DNA of 64,000 nt from Pseudomonas sp. WJP1 (lineage in GTDB: Bacteria; Pseudomonadota; Gammaproteobacteria; Pseudomonadales; Pseudomonadaceae), in NCBI RefSeq assembly GCF_028471945.1, contig NZ_CP110128.1:732501-796500 (forward strand), in the 5' to 3' direction. The notes under the pieces were generated by a model. The model made no database searches. It worked only from the letters and a program-made list of their open reading frames with translations, and had not been told where the DNA came from. How positions within the stretch are numbered: the stretch's first letter is position 1; each line of letters opens with the position of its first letter. Positions 38,873 through 47,989 of the stretch are shown here, piece after piece. The translations under genes were made by a program, and so were the position numbers.

Positions 38873-40326
38873 CAACGATCTCCCTGTTTGGCCAGATGCT
38901 CGCGGGCCATGTCATGCAGTGAGCGGGCGGCGGGTTTCGGGGCGCTGTGGTTTTGTGTCCAGGGGCCGACATTGCTTGGCGTAAGGGCACGCAGGCGGGT
39001 AGCGGCCAAGCCGAACAGGCGATACAGCGTCGGTGAACTGTGCAGTCTGGCCCAGGCGTTCCAGATGAACCGTTCCTTGCGCGAGTACTTGCTGCCCTGG
39101 CCACGCATCACTTGATTCGGGCTGTCCGGCGCCTTGACGTTTTCTTCGCGTAAACGGCGCAGCAAAGCAGGAATCGGGATTTTTACCGGGCACACTTCGC
39201 CGCAGGCACCGCACAACGAAGAGGCGCTCGGGTGGTCTGGGACTTTCGCCAGGCCAACCATGTGCGGGGTGATGATTTTGCCGATAGGGCCAGGGTAGAC
39301 CTCGCCGTAGGCATGGCCACCGATTCGAGTGTAGACCGGGCAATGATTCATGCAGGCGCCGCAGCGGATGCAGTTCAGGGTCTGGCGCAGTTCGCTGTCG
39401 GCAAAGGCCTGGCTGCGACCATTGTCGAGCAATACCAGGTGCACTTCCCGGGGGCCGTCGAGCTCATGCTCCTTGCGCGGGCCGGAGATCATGTTGACGT
39501 AGGTGGTGATCGGGATGCCCAAGGCCGAGCGGGTCAGCAACGACAGCAACGGCACCACGTCGCGCAGGTTCTCCACGACTTTCTCGATGCCGGTGACGGC
39601 GATGTGCACCGGTGGCACCGTGGTGGTCATGCGGCCGTTACCTTCGTTTTCCACCAGCAGCAGGGTGCCGGTTTCAGCCACGGCGAAGTTGACGCCGGAG
39701 ACGCCGATGTCCGCTTCGAAGAATTTCTGCCGCAGGACCCTGCGACCGATCTGAATGAGTTGGTCAACGTCCTTGGTGTATTCCACACCCAGTTTGTCGT
39801 GGAACAAGGACGCGACCTGACCGGCATTCTTGTGGATCGCCGGCATGATTATGTGTGAAGGCTTCTCGTGGTCGAGCTGGACGATGTACTCGCCCATGTC
39901 CGATTCCAGGCATTCAATGCCCTGTTCAGCGAGGACATGGTTCATCTCCATCTCTTCGCTGACCATCGATTTACCCTTGATCACTTGCCGCCCCTCGTGA
40001 GCGCGGATGATCGAGAGGACGATGCCATTGGCCTCGTCCACCGTTTCCGCCCAGTGCACTGTCACACCGTTGCGGGTCAGGTTCTGTTCAAGTTGCTCGA
40101 GCAACTCGGGCAACTTCGATAACGCACGGGCGCGGACAGCATTGCCCAGCGCTCGCAGATGTTCTCTTTCATGGGCATCGCTGAAAGCCGTTGCCCGTTT
40201 GGTCATCAGTGAATCCATCGCCTTGCGAAAGTTGCCTCGCAATTGCGCATCACCCAGCGCCTCGTGCGCTCGGGTGCGGAAGTCTTCTTCTACGGCAACC
40301 GTAGGAATAATCTCGGCGGCACTCAT
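38872..40326 (-). CDS. lutB: L-lactate utilisation protein LutB (Fe-S)
   Basis: 484-residue iron-sulfur subunit of LutABC with an N-terminal LUD domain and two C-terminal ferredoxin-type clusters (CIRCGACMNHCPVYTRIGG near residue 308 and CGACGEVCPVKIPI near residue 360). Start at ATG 40326, which overlaps the lutA TGA (ATGA); the open frame upstream of that codon is not used. A C-terminal extension after the second cluster is usual for LutB. Confidence 0.94.
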   Translation of the reverse strand: MSAAEIIPTVAVEEDFRTRAHEALGDAQLRGNFRKAMDSLMTKRATAFSDAHEREHLRALGNAVRARALSKLPELLEQLEQNLTRNGVTVHWAETVDEANGIVLSIIRAHEGRQVIKGKSMVSEEMEMNHVLAEQGIECLESDMGEYIVQLDHEKPSHIIMPAIHKNAGQVASLFHDKLGVEYTKDVDQLIQIGRRVLRQKFFEADIGVSGVNFAVAETGTLLLVENEGNGRMTTTVPPVHIAVTGIEKVVENLRDVVPLLSLLTRSALGIPITTYVNMISGPRKEHELDGPREVHLVLLDNGRSQAFADSELRQTLNCIRCGACMNHCPVYTRIGGHAYGEVYPGPIGKIITPHMVGLAKVPDHPSASSLCGACGEVCPVKIPIPALLRRLREENVKAPDSPNQVMRGQGSKYSRKERFIWNAWARLHSSPTLYRLFGLAATRLRALTPSNVGPWTQNHSAPKPAARSLHDMAREHLAKQGDR

Positions 40327-41147
40327 TGGGCACCCCCGGTACGCTGCCAGAGGAAGCTGGCCAGGTGTTGACCGCGCAACGCCTCCTTCTGTTTCTCCAG
40401 CGAGCCGTTGATGTTCATCAGGCAACCGCAGTCGGCACTGAGTACCTGGTGCGCGCCGGATTCCTTCAACGAGCGGGTCTTGTCAGCCACCATCGCGCCG
40501 GAAATGTCTGGCATACGGACGCTGAAAGTCCCACCGAAGCCACAGCATTCGCTTTCGTGACTGTGCTCGACCCGTTCCACGTTGCCCAGTTGCGACAACA
40601 ACTCGCGGCCGTGCAGGTGGGTGTTCATTTCACGGCGTGCCGAACACGACGTGTGCAACGCTACCTTTACCGGTGTGCCGCTGTCCTTGAGCTGCACCTT
40701 GCAGACGAACAACAGAAACTCGGCCAGCTCATAGGTCCTGGCCGCCAGGGCCTGGACCTGTTGCAACGTGTCCGGCTCATCCTTGAACAAGTCGGCATAG
40801 TGCTCGCGCAACATGCCCGCGCAGGAACCGGAAGGCACCACCACCGGATAATCCCCGGCGAACAGCGCCAGTTGCGAGCGCGCGACGGTCCTGGCCTGCT
40901 CGGTGTAGCCCGAGGTGTAGGCCGGTTGACCGCAGCAGCTTTGCCCTTGCGGGTACTCGACACGAATGCCCTCGCGTTCCAGCAGGTGGATCGCGTCCAT
41001 TCCGGCTTGCGGGTAGAACAGATCCACTACGCAGGTCCCGAACAGGTACACCCGTTGCGGTTTCTCGCTGGGGTATTGCCGAGGCTCGGGCAGTGGCGGG
41101 GCGACACGGGTCGCATTCGGCACAGCGTTGTAAAAAAGCTCGCTCAT
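40323..41147 (-). CDS. lutA: L-lactate utilisation protein LutA
   Basis: 274-residue CCG-domain (heterodisulfide-reductase-like) subunit of LutABC. Two CCG motifs: QSCCGQPAYTSGY (about residue 69-81) and SECCGFGGTFSVR (about 199-211), each expected to bind an Fe-S cluster. Start ATG at 41147; the open frame extends upstream to 41279 but without a matching start. It is first of lutA-lutB-lutC, with a 146-base gap from lldP upstream that shows no terminator. Confidence 0.94.
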   Translation of the reverse strand: MSELFYNAVPNATRVAPPLPEPRQYPSEKPQRVYLFGTCVVDLFYPQAGMDAIHLLEREGIRVEYPQGQSCCGQPAYTSGYTEQARTVARSQLALFAGDYPVVVPSGSCAGMLREHYADLFKDEPDTLQQVQALAARTYELAEFLLFVCKVQLKDSGTPVKVALHTSCSARREMNTHLHGRELLSQLGNVERVEHSHESECCGFGGTFSVRMPDISGAMVADKTRSLKESGAHQVLSADCGCLMNINGSLEKQKEALRGQHLASFLWQRTGGAQ

Positions 41148-41293
41148 CGGGCGTGTCTCTCGGCGGGTTATCCGTCCGTCGAGGCTGCTGAATATAGAGA
41201 GAGATTCTTTCAGCAGCCTTACAGACCGGGTAGTGAACAGCTGACGCCGGGGTCGTGGCCCGACGTCGGTTTTTTCCATGTCGCTTGTGGTGC

Positions 41294-42988
41294 TTAGTGC
41301 ACCAGCATGCCGGTGAACCAGTAGGCCTGGGCCAGGGTGATCAGGCCGACAATCGTTGCAAAGAACAGGCTGTGCTTGAGGGTGAAGCGGAACAGGTCCG
41401 ATTCCTTGCCCACCAGGCCGGTCGCCGCGCAGGCCACGGCGATCGATTGAGGCGAGATCATCTTGCCGGTCACGCCGCCACTGGTGTTCGCCGCCACCAG
41501 CAAGGTGTCGTTGACGCCGATCTGGTGGGCGGTGGTGGCCTGCAACGAACTGAACAGCGCGTTGGACGAGGTATCGGAGCCGGTCAGGAACACGCCCAGC
41601 CAGCCGAGGAATGGCGAGAAGAACGGAAAGGCTGCGCCCGTGCCGGCCAGGACCAGGGCCATGGTCGACGACATGCCCGAGTAGTTGGTGACGAACGCGA
41701 AGGCCAGCACCATGCCGATGGACAGGATCGGCCAGCGCAGCTCGTAGAAGGTCTCTTTCAAAGTGGTAAGACCAGTTTTGAGATTGATCTTCAGGACCAG
41801 CATCGAGATCAGCGCCGAGAAGAAAATCGCGGTGCCGGTGGCGGAAATCGGGTCAAGCTTGAACACCGCCGGAAGGGCAGTCGGTGCGGCCACGATCGGT
41901 GCCACTTTGATTACCAGCTGGTCCAGGTGCGGGATGGCGAAGTTGAACACGAAGCTGTACATCGAACCGCCAGCAGCAAACATCGCCTTGAACGGCTTGA
42001 GCGTCCAGATGGTCACCAGCACGGTCAGGATCAGGAACGGCGACCAAGCCTTGAAAATCTCCCCGAGGCTGTAAGGCGAAGCCACGGTGGTGCGCTTCTG
42101 GCCGAAACCACCGACGCTGGCGCTGACCACGGAAGCCGAGACGGCGCCGACGATGTGTTGGCCGGCGGCGCGTTTTGGCTGCCAGACCTTCAGGAACAGG
42201 GTCAGGGAAATCAGGCTGGCCAGGGCCGACGTGATGTCCGGCAGTTCCGGGCCGATGAAGTTCGAGGTGAAGTACTGGGTCACGGCAAAGCTCAAGCCGG
42301 CAACCAGCGCAGCAGGCCAGGTTTCGCGGACGCCGCGCAGGCCATCCATCATGAACACCAGCCAGAACGGCACGAACAGCGACAGCAGCGGCAGCTGGCG
42401 ACCGGTCATGGCGCCGATCTTGAAGGCGTCGATGCCGGTCACTTGCCCGGCAACGATGATCGGAATACCCAGGGCGCCGAATGCGACCGGTGCGGTGTTC
42501 GCGATCAGGCACAGGCCGGCGGCGTACAGCGGGTTGAAGCCCAGTCCTACCAGCAGCGCCGCGGTAATCGCTACCGGAGCGCCAAAACCGGCCGCGCCTT
42601 CGAGGAACGCGCCGAAGCAGAAACCGATCAGCAACACCTGCAGGCGCTGGTCGTCGGTGATCGACAGCACCGAGCTGCGGATCACTTCGAACTGGCCACT
42701 CTTGACCGTCAATTTGTAGAGGAACACGGCCGCCACGATGATCCAGGCGATTGGCCACAGACCGTAGGCGAAACCATAGCCGGCGGCGGCGAACGCCATG
42801 TCGACCGGCATCTTGAACGCAAGGATTGCCACCAGGATCGACAAGGCCAGGGTGATACTGCCGGCCACGTGTCCTTTGAGGCGGAACACGGCCAGGGCCA
42901 GGAAGAAGAACACGATGGGAATGACGGCTGCGAGTGCGGACAGGCCGAGGCTGCCGAGCGGGCTGTAGAGCTGTTGCCAGGTTTGCAT
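41294..42988 (-). CDS. lldP: L-lactate permease LldP
   Basis: 564-residue inner-membrane lactate:H+ symporter of the LldP/LctP family, importing L- and D-lactate. About 13 hydrophobic segments; family marks are the N-terminal [19 protein letters not shown] and [20 protein letters not shown] (about residues 122-141). It is the first gene of the lldP-lutABC-dld operon and is divergent from lldR. The Crc/Hfq-type motif and the LldR operator lie just upstream. Confidence 0.95.
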   Translation of the reverse strand: MQTWQQLYSPLGSLGLSALAAVIPIVFFFLALAVFRLKGHVAGSITLALSILVAILAFKMPVDMAFAAAGYGFAYGLWPIAWIIVAAVFLYKLTVKSGQFEVIRSSVLSITDDQRLQVLLIGFCFGAFLEGAAGFGAPVAITAALLVGLGFNPLYAAGLCLIANTAPVAFGALGIPIIVAGQVTGIDAFKIGAMTGRQLPLLSLFVPFWLVFMMDGLRGVRETWPAALVAGLSFAVTQYFTSNFIGPELPDITSALASLISLTLFLKVWQPKRAAGQHIVGAVSASVVSASVGGFGQKRTTVASPYSLGEIFKAWSPFLILTVLVTIWTLKPFKAMFAAGGSMYSFVFNFAIPHLDQLVIKVAPIVAAPTALPAVFKLDPISATGTAIFFSALISMLVLKINLKTGLTTLKETFYELRWPILSIGMVLAFAFVTNYSGMSSTMALVLAGTGAAFPFFSPFLGWLGVFLTGSDTSSNALFSSLQATTAHQIGVNDTLLVAANTSGGVTGKMISPQSIAVACAATGLVGKESDLFRFTLKHSLFFATIVGLITLAQAYWFTGMLVH

Positions 42989-43004
42989 ATGGGGTGGCCC
43001 CTAA

Positions 43005-43012
43005 TTGTTGTT
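43005..43012 (-). promoter_or_regulatory. Hfq/Crc CA motif in the lldP leader
   Basis: On the minus strand AACAACAA, an exact fit to the AAYAAYAA catabolite-activity motif bound by Hfq with Crc in pseudomonads. It ends 16 bases before the lldP ATG, just 5' of the ribosome-binding AGGGG, where such sites repress translation when preferred carbon sources are present. Confidence 0.55.
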
Positions 43013-43041
43013 GGTCAATGCACTGATCAGCGTTCTTGGTT

Positions 43042-43058
43042 AATTGGTAATACCAATT
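43042..43058. promoter_or_regulatory. LldR operator
   Basis: Perfect palindrome AATTGGT-AAT-ACCAATT, matching the AATTGG...CCAATT operators recognised by LldR/LldR-like FadR-family repressors. It lies 53 bases upstream of lldP and in the gap with the divergent lldR, so it can govern both genes. Confidence 0.8.
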
Positions 43059-43252
43059 TACAATCGCTGTTGGCTAGGGTAAAAGCCTTGTAGGCGGTGT
43101 GTCAATTTGCCGCCCTAAAACTTTTGTCGTAGGCAGGGTTTTGCACAGGATCTGGCCTGTCCGGGTAATGGTCGTGTGGCAGGTGCCTGCGTCGTATGGA
43201 TAGGCCAGAATAGAGCCCCGGCGCACCGTCGGGATGGTGGAGAAATCGAGTT

Positions 43253-44020
43253 ATGGGGTTTGATCAGATTCGGCAGCGCCGTTTGTCTGACGATATTGTC
43301 GAGCAACTCGAGGGCATGATTCTCGAGGGCACGCTGAAAGCGGGTGAGCGCTTGCCGGCGGAACGCACGCTGGCCGAACAATTTGGCGTTTCTCGGCCGT
43401 CGCTGCGGGAAGCTATTCAGAAACTGACCGCCAGGGGGCTGTTGGTCAGTCGCCAGGGGGGCGGCAATTACGTGGTGGAGTCCCTGGGCACGACGTTCAG
43501 TGATCCACTGCTGCAGCTGCTGGAAAGCAACCCCGAAGCGCAGCGCGATCTGCTGGAGTTTCGCCACACGCTGGAAGCGTCCTGCGCCTATTACGCCGCA
43601 TTACGCGCCACCGCCGTTGACCGTGAGCGATTGGCCGCGGCGTTCAATCAGCTGCAGGACTGCTATTCGCGTCACGATGAAGTCAGTCGGGCGGAAGAGG
43701 GCGCGGCGGATGCAAATTTTCATCTGGCGATCGCCGAAGCCAGTCATAACGCGGTGCTGCTGCACACCATTCGTGGATTGTTCGACCTGCTCAAGCGCAA
43801 CGTGGTCACGAACATCGGCGGCATGTACAAGCAGCGCACCGAGACCCGCGACATGCTGATTACGCAGCACCGGGAGTTGTATCAGGCGATTATCGAAGGT
43901 CGTGCGGAACAGGCGCGTGAAGTCTCCAGTCGACACATTCTGTATGTGCAGGAAGTGCTGGAGGAGGTGCGTCAGGAAGTGCAGCGCGTGGCTCGGGCGG
44001 AGCGGCGCAAGGGGATGTAG
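43253..44020 (+). CDS. lldR: Lactate-responsive FadR-family repressor LldR
   Basis: 255-residue GntR/FadR-subfamily regulator: N-terminal winged HTH (LSDDIVEQLEGMILEGTLKAGERLPAERTLAEQFGVSRPSLREAIQKL) and C-terminal FCD domain with metal-ligand His residues in DANFHLAIAEASHN and the HRELYQAI helix. Divergent from lldP with the operator at 43042-43058 in between. Expected to derepress the lactate operon when lactate is present. A dispersed palindrome follows 10 bases after the stop. Confidence 0.93.
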   Translation: MGFDQIRQRRLSDDIVEQLEGMILEGTLKAGERLPAERTLAEQFGVSRPSLREAIQKLTARGLLVSRQGGGNYVVESLGTTFSDPLLQLLESNPEAQRDLLEFRHTLEASCAYYAALRATAVDRERLAAAFNQLQDCYSRHDEVSRAEEGAADANFHLAIAEASHNAVLLHTIRGLFDLLKRNVVTNIGGMYKQRTETRDMLITQHRELYQAIIEGRAEQAREVSSRHILYVQEVLEEVRQEVQRVARAERRKGM

Positions 44021-44029
44021 TCAGTTGGT

Positions 44030-44060
44030 GATCGTTCCCACGCAGAGCGTGGGAACGATC
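44030..44060. terminator. Long palindrome between lldR and smpB (dispersed repeat)
   Basis: gatcgttcccacgc / gcgtgggaacgatc, 14-base arms with an aga loop, sits between two convergent genes. Its core is shared with the repeat at 21381-21403. There is no T tract, so termination would depend on the hairpin or it may instead be a REP-like element. Confidence 0.7.
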
Positions 44061-44071
44061 AGGCAGCGGAA

Positions 44072-44554
44072 TTAATCTTCCTTGCCCTTGTTGCGAACCG
44101 CGCGCTGCAACTCGCGGCCGGCGTCGCGTTCGCGCTCGGTATCACGCTTGTCGTATTCCTTCTTGCCCTTGCCCAGGGCAATTTCGCACTTGACCATGTG
44201 CTTGCTCCAGTACCAGGACAGGCACACGCAGGCGTAGCCTTTTTGCTGCACGGCAGCGGCGAGCTTTTCCAGCTCCCGCCGGTTGAGCAGCAGCTTACGC
44301 GTGCGCACCGGATCGGCGATGACGTGGGTGCTGGCGGTCGTCAGGGGCGTGATGTGACTGCCGAGCAGCCAGGCTTCGCCATCCTTGAGCAGTACGTAAC
44401 TGTCAACCAGTTGCAACTTGCTTGCCCGCAGACTTTTTACTTCCCAGCCGGCCAGGACCAGACCAGCCTCGAACCGATGTTCGATGAAGTAATCGTGTCG
44501 CGCCTTTTTATTTTGCGCGATGGTCCCTGTTGGGTGTTTCTTCTGTTTAGCCAT
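44072..44554 (-). CDS. smpB: SsrA-binding protein SmpB
   Basis: 160-residue tmRNA-binding protein that delivers SsrA to stalled ribosomes. Start ATG at 44554; a longer frame to 44728 has no fitting start. The oligonucleotide-binding fold contains [29 protein letters not shown] (about residues 16-44) and the C-terminus is rich in Lys/Arg ([17 protein letters not shown]), as needed to enter the mRNA path. Divergent from the NSS transporter. The ssrA gene is 9 kb upstream in the same window. Confidence 0.96.
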   Translation of the reverse strand: MAKQKKHPTGTIAQNKKARHDYFIEHRFEAGLVLAGWEVKSLRASKLQLVDSYVLLKDGEAWLLGSHITPLTTASTHVIADPVRTRKLLLNRRELEKLAAAVQQKGYACVCLSWYWSKHMVKCEIALGKGKKEYDKRDTERERDAGRELQRAVRNKGKED

Positions 44555-44672
44555 AGGGGCGGCATTATAGGGAGTTGCACGCGAGTCGGCTACGGGATTG
44601 CTACATGCTTGAGCAGGTTGATTGAATCCCGGACAATGCGGCCTCTTTTTTGAACGCTTGGTCGTAATATCG

Positions 44673-46076
44673 ATGTCGACAGACAAGGTTTCTGTCCACG
44701 GCAGTTGGGCTAGCCGCTGGGTCTTCATACTCGCCGCGACCGGTTCGGCCGTGGGCCTGGGTAGTATCTGGAAATTTCCCTACATGGTTGGCGTCTACGG
44801 CGGCGGCGCCTTCGTGCTGATGTTCCTGGCCTGTATTGCGTTGATCGGTGTGCCGGTCATGCTCGCGGAAACCCTGATCGGCCGGCGTGCCCGGCAGAGT
44901 CCGGCCAACGCCTTGAAGGTGCTGGCGCTGGAGGCTGGGCATTCGGGCAAATGGTCCTGGGGGGCGTTTGCCGGGATGATCACGGCGCTGCTGATCCTGT
45001 CTTTCTATAGTGTGGTCGGCGGCTGGTCGCTGGACTACATCATCGACATGGGGCGTGGCGACTTCCAGGGGGCGACGCCCGATCAGGTGGGCGCGTACTT
45101 TGGCAATGTGATCGCCGATCCGTGGCGCCTGACACTTTGGCACACGATTTTCATGCTGCTGTCTGCCGTGGTGATTGCCAAGGGCGTGGTCGCGGGGCTT
45201 GAGCGCAGCCTGCGCATCATGATGCCGTTGCTGTTCGTGATGGTGCTTGTCCTGCTGGGCTACAGCATGACCACCGGGCATTTCATGGAAGGCGTACATT
45301 TCATGTTCGACTTCCATCCGGAAAAAGTCCTCGACGGCTTGCTGCCGGCCATGGGGCACGCCTTCTTTTCGTTGAGCGTCGGGGTCGGTTCGATCATGAT
45401 CTACGGCGCCTACATGCCCAAGCATTCGTCGATTTCAGGAACCATCGTTGGTGTTGCGCTGCTGGATACCTTTGTATCCCTGGTGGCGGGTCTGGCATTG
45501 TTTCCGATTGTGTTTGCCGGCGGTCTGAACCCGAGCGAAGGTCCTGGCCTGATGTTTGTCAGCCTGCCATTTGCCTTCGGTAACGTAGCGTTTGGCCAGT
45601 TGATGGGCGTAGTGTTCTTCGTGTTGGTCGCGATTGCAGCCTGGAGTTCGGCCATTTCCTTGCTCGAACCCATGGTGGCTTACCTGGTCGAGCGCTCGAA
45701 AATCAGTCGAGCCTGGGTCACCTTCTGGCTGGCTTTCAGCTGCTGGTTTGTCGGGCTGGGCACTGTGTTTTCCTTCAATATCTGGAAGCAGGCCAAGTTT
45801 TTCGTGAACGAAGACGGGCTGTTTCACCTCTATCAATGGGGTGCAGCGGGCGGTCTGGACTTCTTTGGTGTGATCGATTTCTTCACCTCGCGAATCATGT
45901 TGCCACTCGGTGGTTTGTGTTTCGTGGTGTTTGCAGGCTGGGTGATGGGCCGGGAAGCGGTGCGCGACGAATTGTCGATCCGCAACCCTGCGTTGTTCGC
46001 CTTGTCCTTGTTCTTGATGCGCTATGTGGCGCCTATCGGCATTCTCATAGTGTTTGCCGCCCAGCTCTGGAAGTGA
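44673..46076 (+). CDS. Sodium-dependent transporter, NSS family
   Basis: 467-residue neurotransmitter:sodium symporter-family membrane protein, LeuT fold with about 12 hydrophobic segments. Start ATG at 44673; the open frame begins at 44622 but [20 protein letters not shown] is a typical NSS N-terminus. The Na+/substrate-binding unwound region of TM1 is [17 protein letters not shown] (about residues 20-36). Likely an amino-acid importer; specificity unknown. ratA starts eight bases after its stop. Confidence 0.88.
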   Translation: MSTDKVSVHGSWASRWVFILAATGSAVGLGSIWKFPYMVGVYGGGAFVLMFLACIALIGVPVMLAETLIGRRARQSPANALKVLALEAGHSGKWSWGAFAGMITALLILSFYSVVGGWSLDYIIDMGRGDFQGATPDQVGAYFGNVIADPWRLTLWHTIFMLLSAVVIAKGVVAGLERSLRIMMPLLFVMVLVLLGYSMTTGHFMEGVHFMFDFHPEKVLDGLLPAMGHAFFSLSVGVGSIMIYGAYMPKHSSISGTIVGVALLDTFVSLVAGLALFPIVFAGGLNPSEGPGLMFVSLPFAFGNVAFGQLMGVVFFVLVAIAAWSSAISLLEPMVAYLVERSKISRAWVTFWLAFSCWFVGLGTVFSFNIWKQAKFFVNEDGLFHLYQWGAAGGLDFFGVIDFFTSRIMLPLGGLCFVVFAGWVMGREAVRDELSIRNPALFALSLFLMRYVAPIGILIVFAAQLWK

Positions 46077-46083
46077 TGCCGAC

Positions 46084-46518
46084 ATGACGACACACATTTC
46101 ACGTTCGGCCTTGCTGCCGTACCCCGCGCAGGCGCTGTATGACCTGGTCAACGACGTGGCGCGTTATCCGGAATTCCTGCCTTGGTGCTCATCGGCTGAA
46201 GTCCTGGAAAGCTCTGCCGATCACATGCGCGCGAGCGTTGGAGTGGCCAAGGGCGGGCTCAGCCAGCATTTCGTGACGCGCAACACCCTGGTGCCCGGTC
46301 AGTCGATCGAAATGAACCTCGAAGAGGGGCCGTTCACTCAGTTGCATGGCGTGTGGGTGTTCAAGCCGTTGGGTGAGAAGGCCTGCAAGATCAGCCTGGA
46401 CCTGTCGTTCGATTACGCCGGCCCGATCATTCGCGCGACCCTGGGGCCGTTGTTCAATCAGGCGGCCAATACGCTGGTGGACGCCTTCTGCCAGCGCGCA
46501 AAGCAAATTTATGGTTGA
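46084..46518 (+). CDS. ratA: RatA, ribosome-associated START-domain protein
   Basis: 144 residues of the COQ10/START-like fold (polyketide-cyclase superfamily): N-terminal SALLPYPAQALYDLVNDVARYPEFLPWC is a clear RatA signature. In E. coli RatA interferes with 70S formation, whereas homologues bind ubiquinone; the real role is debated. Start at ATG 46084; a slightly longer frame is rejected. The gene overlaps rnfH by eight bases, the usual ratA-rnfH arrangement, and smpB is nearby as in other gammaproteobacteria. Confidence 0.9.
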   Translation: MTTHISRSALLPYPAQALYDLVNDVARYPEFLPWCSSAEVLESSADHMRASVGVAKGGLSQHFVTRNTLVPGQSIEMNLEEGPFTQLHGVWVFKPLGEKACKISLDLSFDYAGPIIRATLGPLFNQAANTLVDAFCQRAKQIYG

Positions 46519-46825
46519 GGCGATGATAGAGGTCGAGGTGGTCTATGCCGCCGTTGATCATCAGGTGCTCCTGCCGGTGAGGGTGCCGGCAGGGATCACC
46601 GTTCGCGCCGCGTTGCTGAACTCTGGGGTGGGTCAGTCATTTCCGGAGCTGGACCTGCTCCAGTGTCCGGTGGGGATCTTCGGCAAGGTGGTGGTCGATC
46701 CAGAAAGTCGTCTGGTTGAACCGGGCGATCGCATCGAGATTTACCGGCCATTGCTGGCGGATCCGAAAGAGGTGCGTCGACTGCGTGCGGCAAAGGCCGC
46801 CGAGGCCAAAGCGCGAAATCAGTGA
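46511..46825 (+). CDS. rnfH: RnfH family protein (RatB)
   Basis: 104-residue ubiquitin-like-fold protein of the RnfH/RatB family, partner of ratA. The beta-grasp pattern IEVEVVYAAVDHQVLLPVRVPAGITVRAALLNSG is visible and the C-terminus is charged (LLADPKEVRRLRAAKAAEAKARNQ). Start ATG 46511 overlaps the ratA end by eight bases; an ATG four codons later (46523), with GAGG close upstream, is an alternative. A bidirectional terminator follows. Confidence 0.88.
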   Translation: MVEAMIEVEVVYAAVDHQVLLPVRVPAGITVRAALLNSGVGQSFPELDLLQCPVGIFGKVVVDPESRLVEPGDRIEIYRPLLADPKEVRRLRAAKAAEAKARNQ

Positions 46826-46846
46826 GCCCGGTAAAAGCCAGGCAAT

Positions 46847-46874
46847 AAAAAACCCGGACATGCCGGGTTTTTTT
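46847..46874. terminator. Bidirectional terminator between rnfH and bamE
   Basis: aaaaaacccgg / ccgggttttttt with an acat loop; A and T tracts on either side make it usable by both the ratA-rnfH unit and the convergent bamE gene. Confidence 0.9.
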
Positions 46875-46884
46875 ACGTCGCAAA

Positions 46885-47412
46885 TTATTGCGGCGAGGTT
46901 TCCAGAGGTTCTGGAGTGGGGACTGGCACGGTTTCGACACCGTCCACTTCCTTCTGGATCTGATCGAGCAACGAGCCAGGCTTGACCGGTTTTTCCGGTT
47001 TCGGCTGCTCGACCTGCTCTGCTGGCGCGGTGACGGTAGTGCCAGTGTCCTTGCCCAGAATGGCCTCATCGCGGCTCACGCCGGGCATGAAGTCGCCAGA
47101 CAGGCTGACAAGCTGGTCATTTGGGTTGAAGATAACGCTAATGCGTTCCTGTTGGCGTTCGCCGCCACCCGGTTGCAGGCTATACAAGTAATCCCAGCGA
47201 TCGGCATGGAACGTATCAGTCAGCAGGGGGTTGCCCATGATAAACCTTACTTGCTTACGGGTCATTCCCGGGCGTAACTGGTCTATCATGTCCTGCGTGA
47301 CGACATTGCCCTGCTGGATGTCGATTTTGTAAACCCCGGGGAATGAACAACCGGCGAGTGCGAGCAGTCCCACAAAGGTGAAACTGGTTAGCAAGAGCTT
47401 GGTGTTTTGCAT
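46885..47412 (-). CDS. bamE: Outer-membrane assembly lipoprotein BamE
   Basis: 175-residue lipoprotein of the BAM complex that helps insert beta-barrel proteins. Lipobox LLALAGC with the lipid-attachment Cys at residue 22. The BamE fold covers about residues 27-115 ([32 protein letters not shown]). The C-terminal 50 residues are a Pro/Glu-rich extension not found in E. coli BamE (113 aa). Divergent from fur, as in other pseudomonads (omlA-fur). Confidence 0.93.
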   Translation of the reverse strand: MQNTKLLLTSFTFVGLLALAGCSFPGVYKIDIQQGNVVTQDMIDQLRPGMTRKQVRFIMGNPLLTDTFHADRWDYLYSLQPGGGERQQERISVIFNPNDQLVSLSGDFMPGVSRDEAILGKDTGTTVTAPAEQVEQPKPEKPVKPGSLLDQIQKEVDGVETVPVPTPEPLETSPQ

Positions 47413-47509
47413 CGGTGGGCGACTTCCACTATCTTGGCTGGGACAACGTAAACGCCGATCATACCCGCATTAAGAGAAGCTGCGAAGCAGCATCGCGAGA
47501 AAGCTGACC

Positions 47510-47914
47510 ATGGTTGAAAATAGCGAACTACGCAAAGCCGGCCTCAAAGTGACCCTGCCACGGGTCAAGATTCTGCAAATGCTCGACTCTGCCGAGCAGC
47601 GCCACATGAGTGCCGAGGATGTCTATAAGGCATTGATGGAGGCTGGCGAGGACGTCGGTCTGGCCACGGTTTACCGTGTACTGACCCAGTTCGAGGCAGC
47701 TGGACTTGTGGTGCGGCACAACTTCGACGGAGGCCATGCGGTCTTCGAACTGGACGACGGCAAGCATCACGACCATATGGTCAATGTCGAAACCAGCGAA
47801 GTGATCGAATTCTTCGACGAAGAAATCGAGCGCCTGCAGAAAGCCATCGTCGACAAGTACGGCTTCGAGATGGTTGATCACAATCTTGTGTTGTACGTGC
47901 GCAAGAAAAAGTAA
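47510..47914 (+). CDS. fur: Ferric uptake regulator Fur
   Basis: 134-residue iron-responsive repressor, a dimer that binds Fur boxes with Fe2+. N-terminal winged helix ends near residue 83, with a conserved KHHDHMV regulatory metal site (about residues 87-93) next to the HxxE-type FDGGHAVFELD strand. Unlike E. coli Fur it lacks the C-terminal CxxC zinc-binding pair, as known for Pseudomonas. Divergent from bamE. Confidence 0.96.
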   Translation: MVENSELRKAGLKVTLPRVKILQMLDSAEQRHMSAEDVYKALMEAGEDVGLATVYRVLTQFEAAGLVVRHNFDGGHAVFELDDGKHHDHMVNVETSEVIEFFDEEIERLQKAIVDKYGFEMVDHNLVLYVRKKK

Positions 47915-47922
47915 GCATGTCG

Positions 47923-47974
47923 CGCGAACCCAGGGTTCGCGAAACGAACGAAGGCGACCCCAGGGTCGCCTTCG
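47923..47974. terminator. Two tandem hairpins between fur and recN
   Basis: First stem cgcgaaccc / gggttcgcg (47923-47941), second cgaaggcgaccc / gggtcgccttcg (47949-47974), each with a one- to two-base loop. They lie between two convergent genes; there is no strong T tract, so they are called terminators with moderate confidence. Confidence 0.65.
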
Positions 47975-47989
47975 TGCTTTCTGTCGTTG

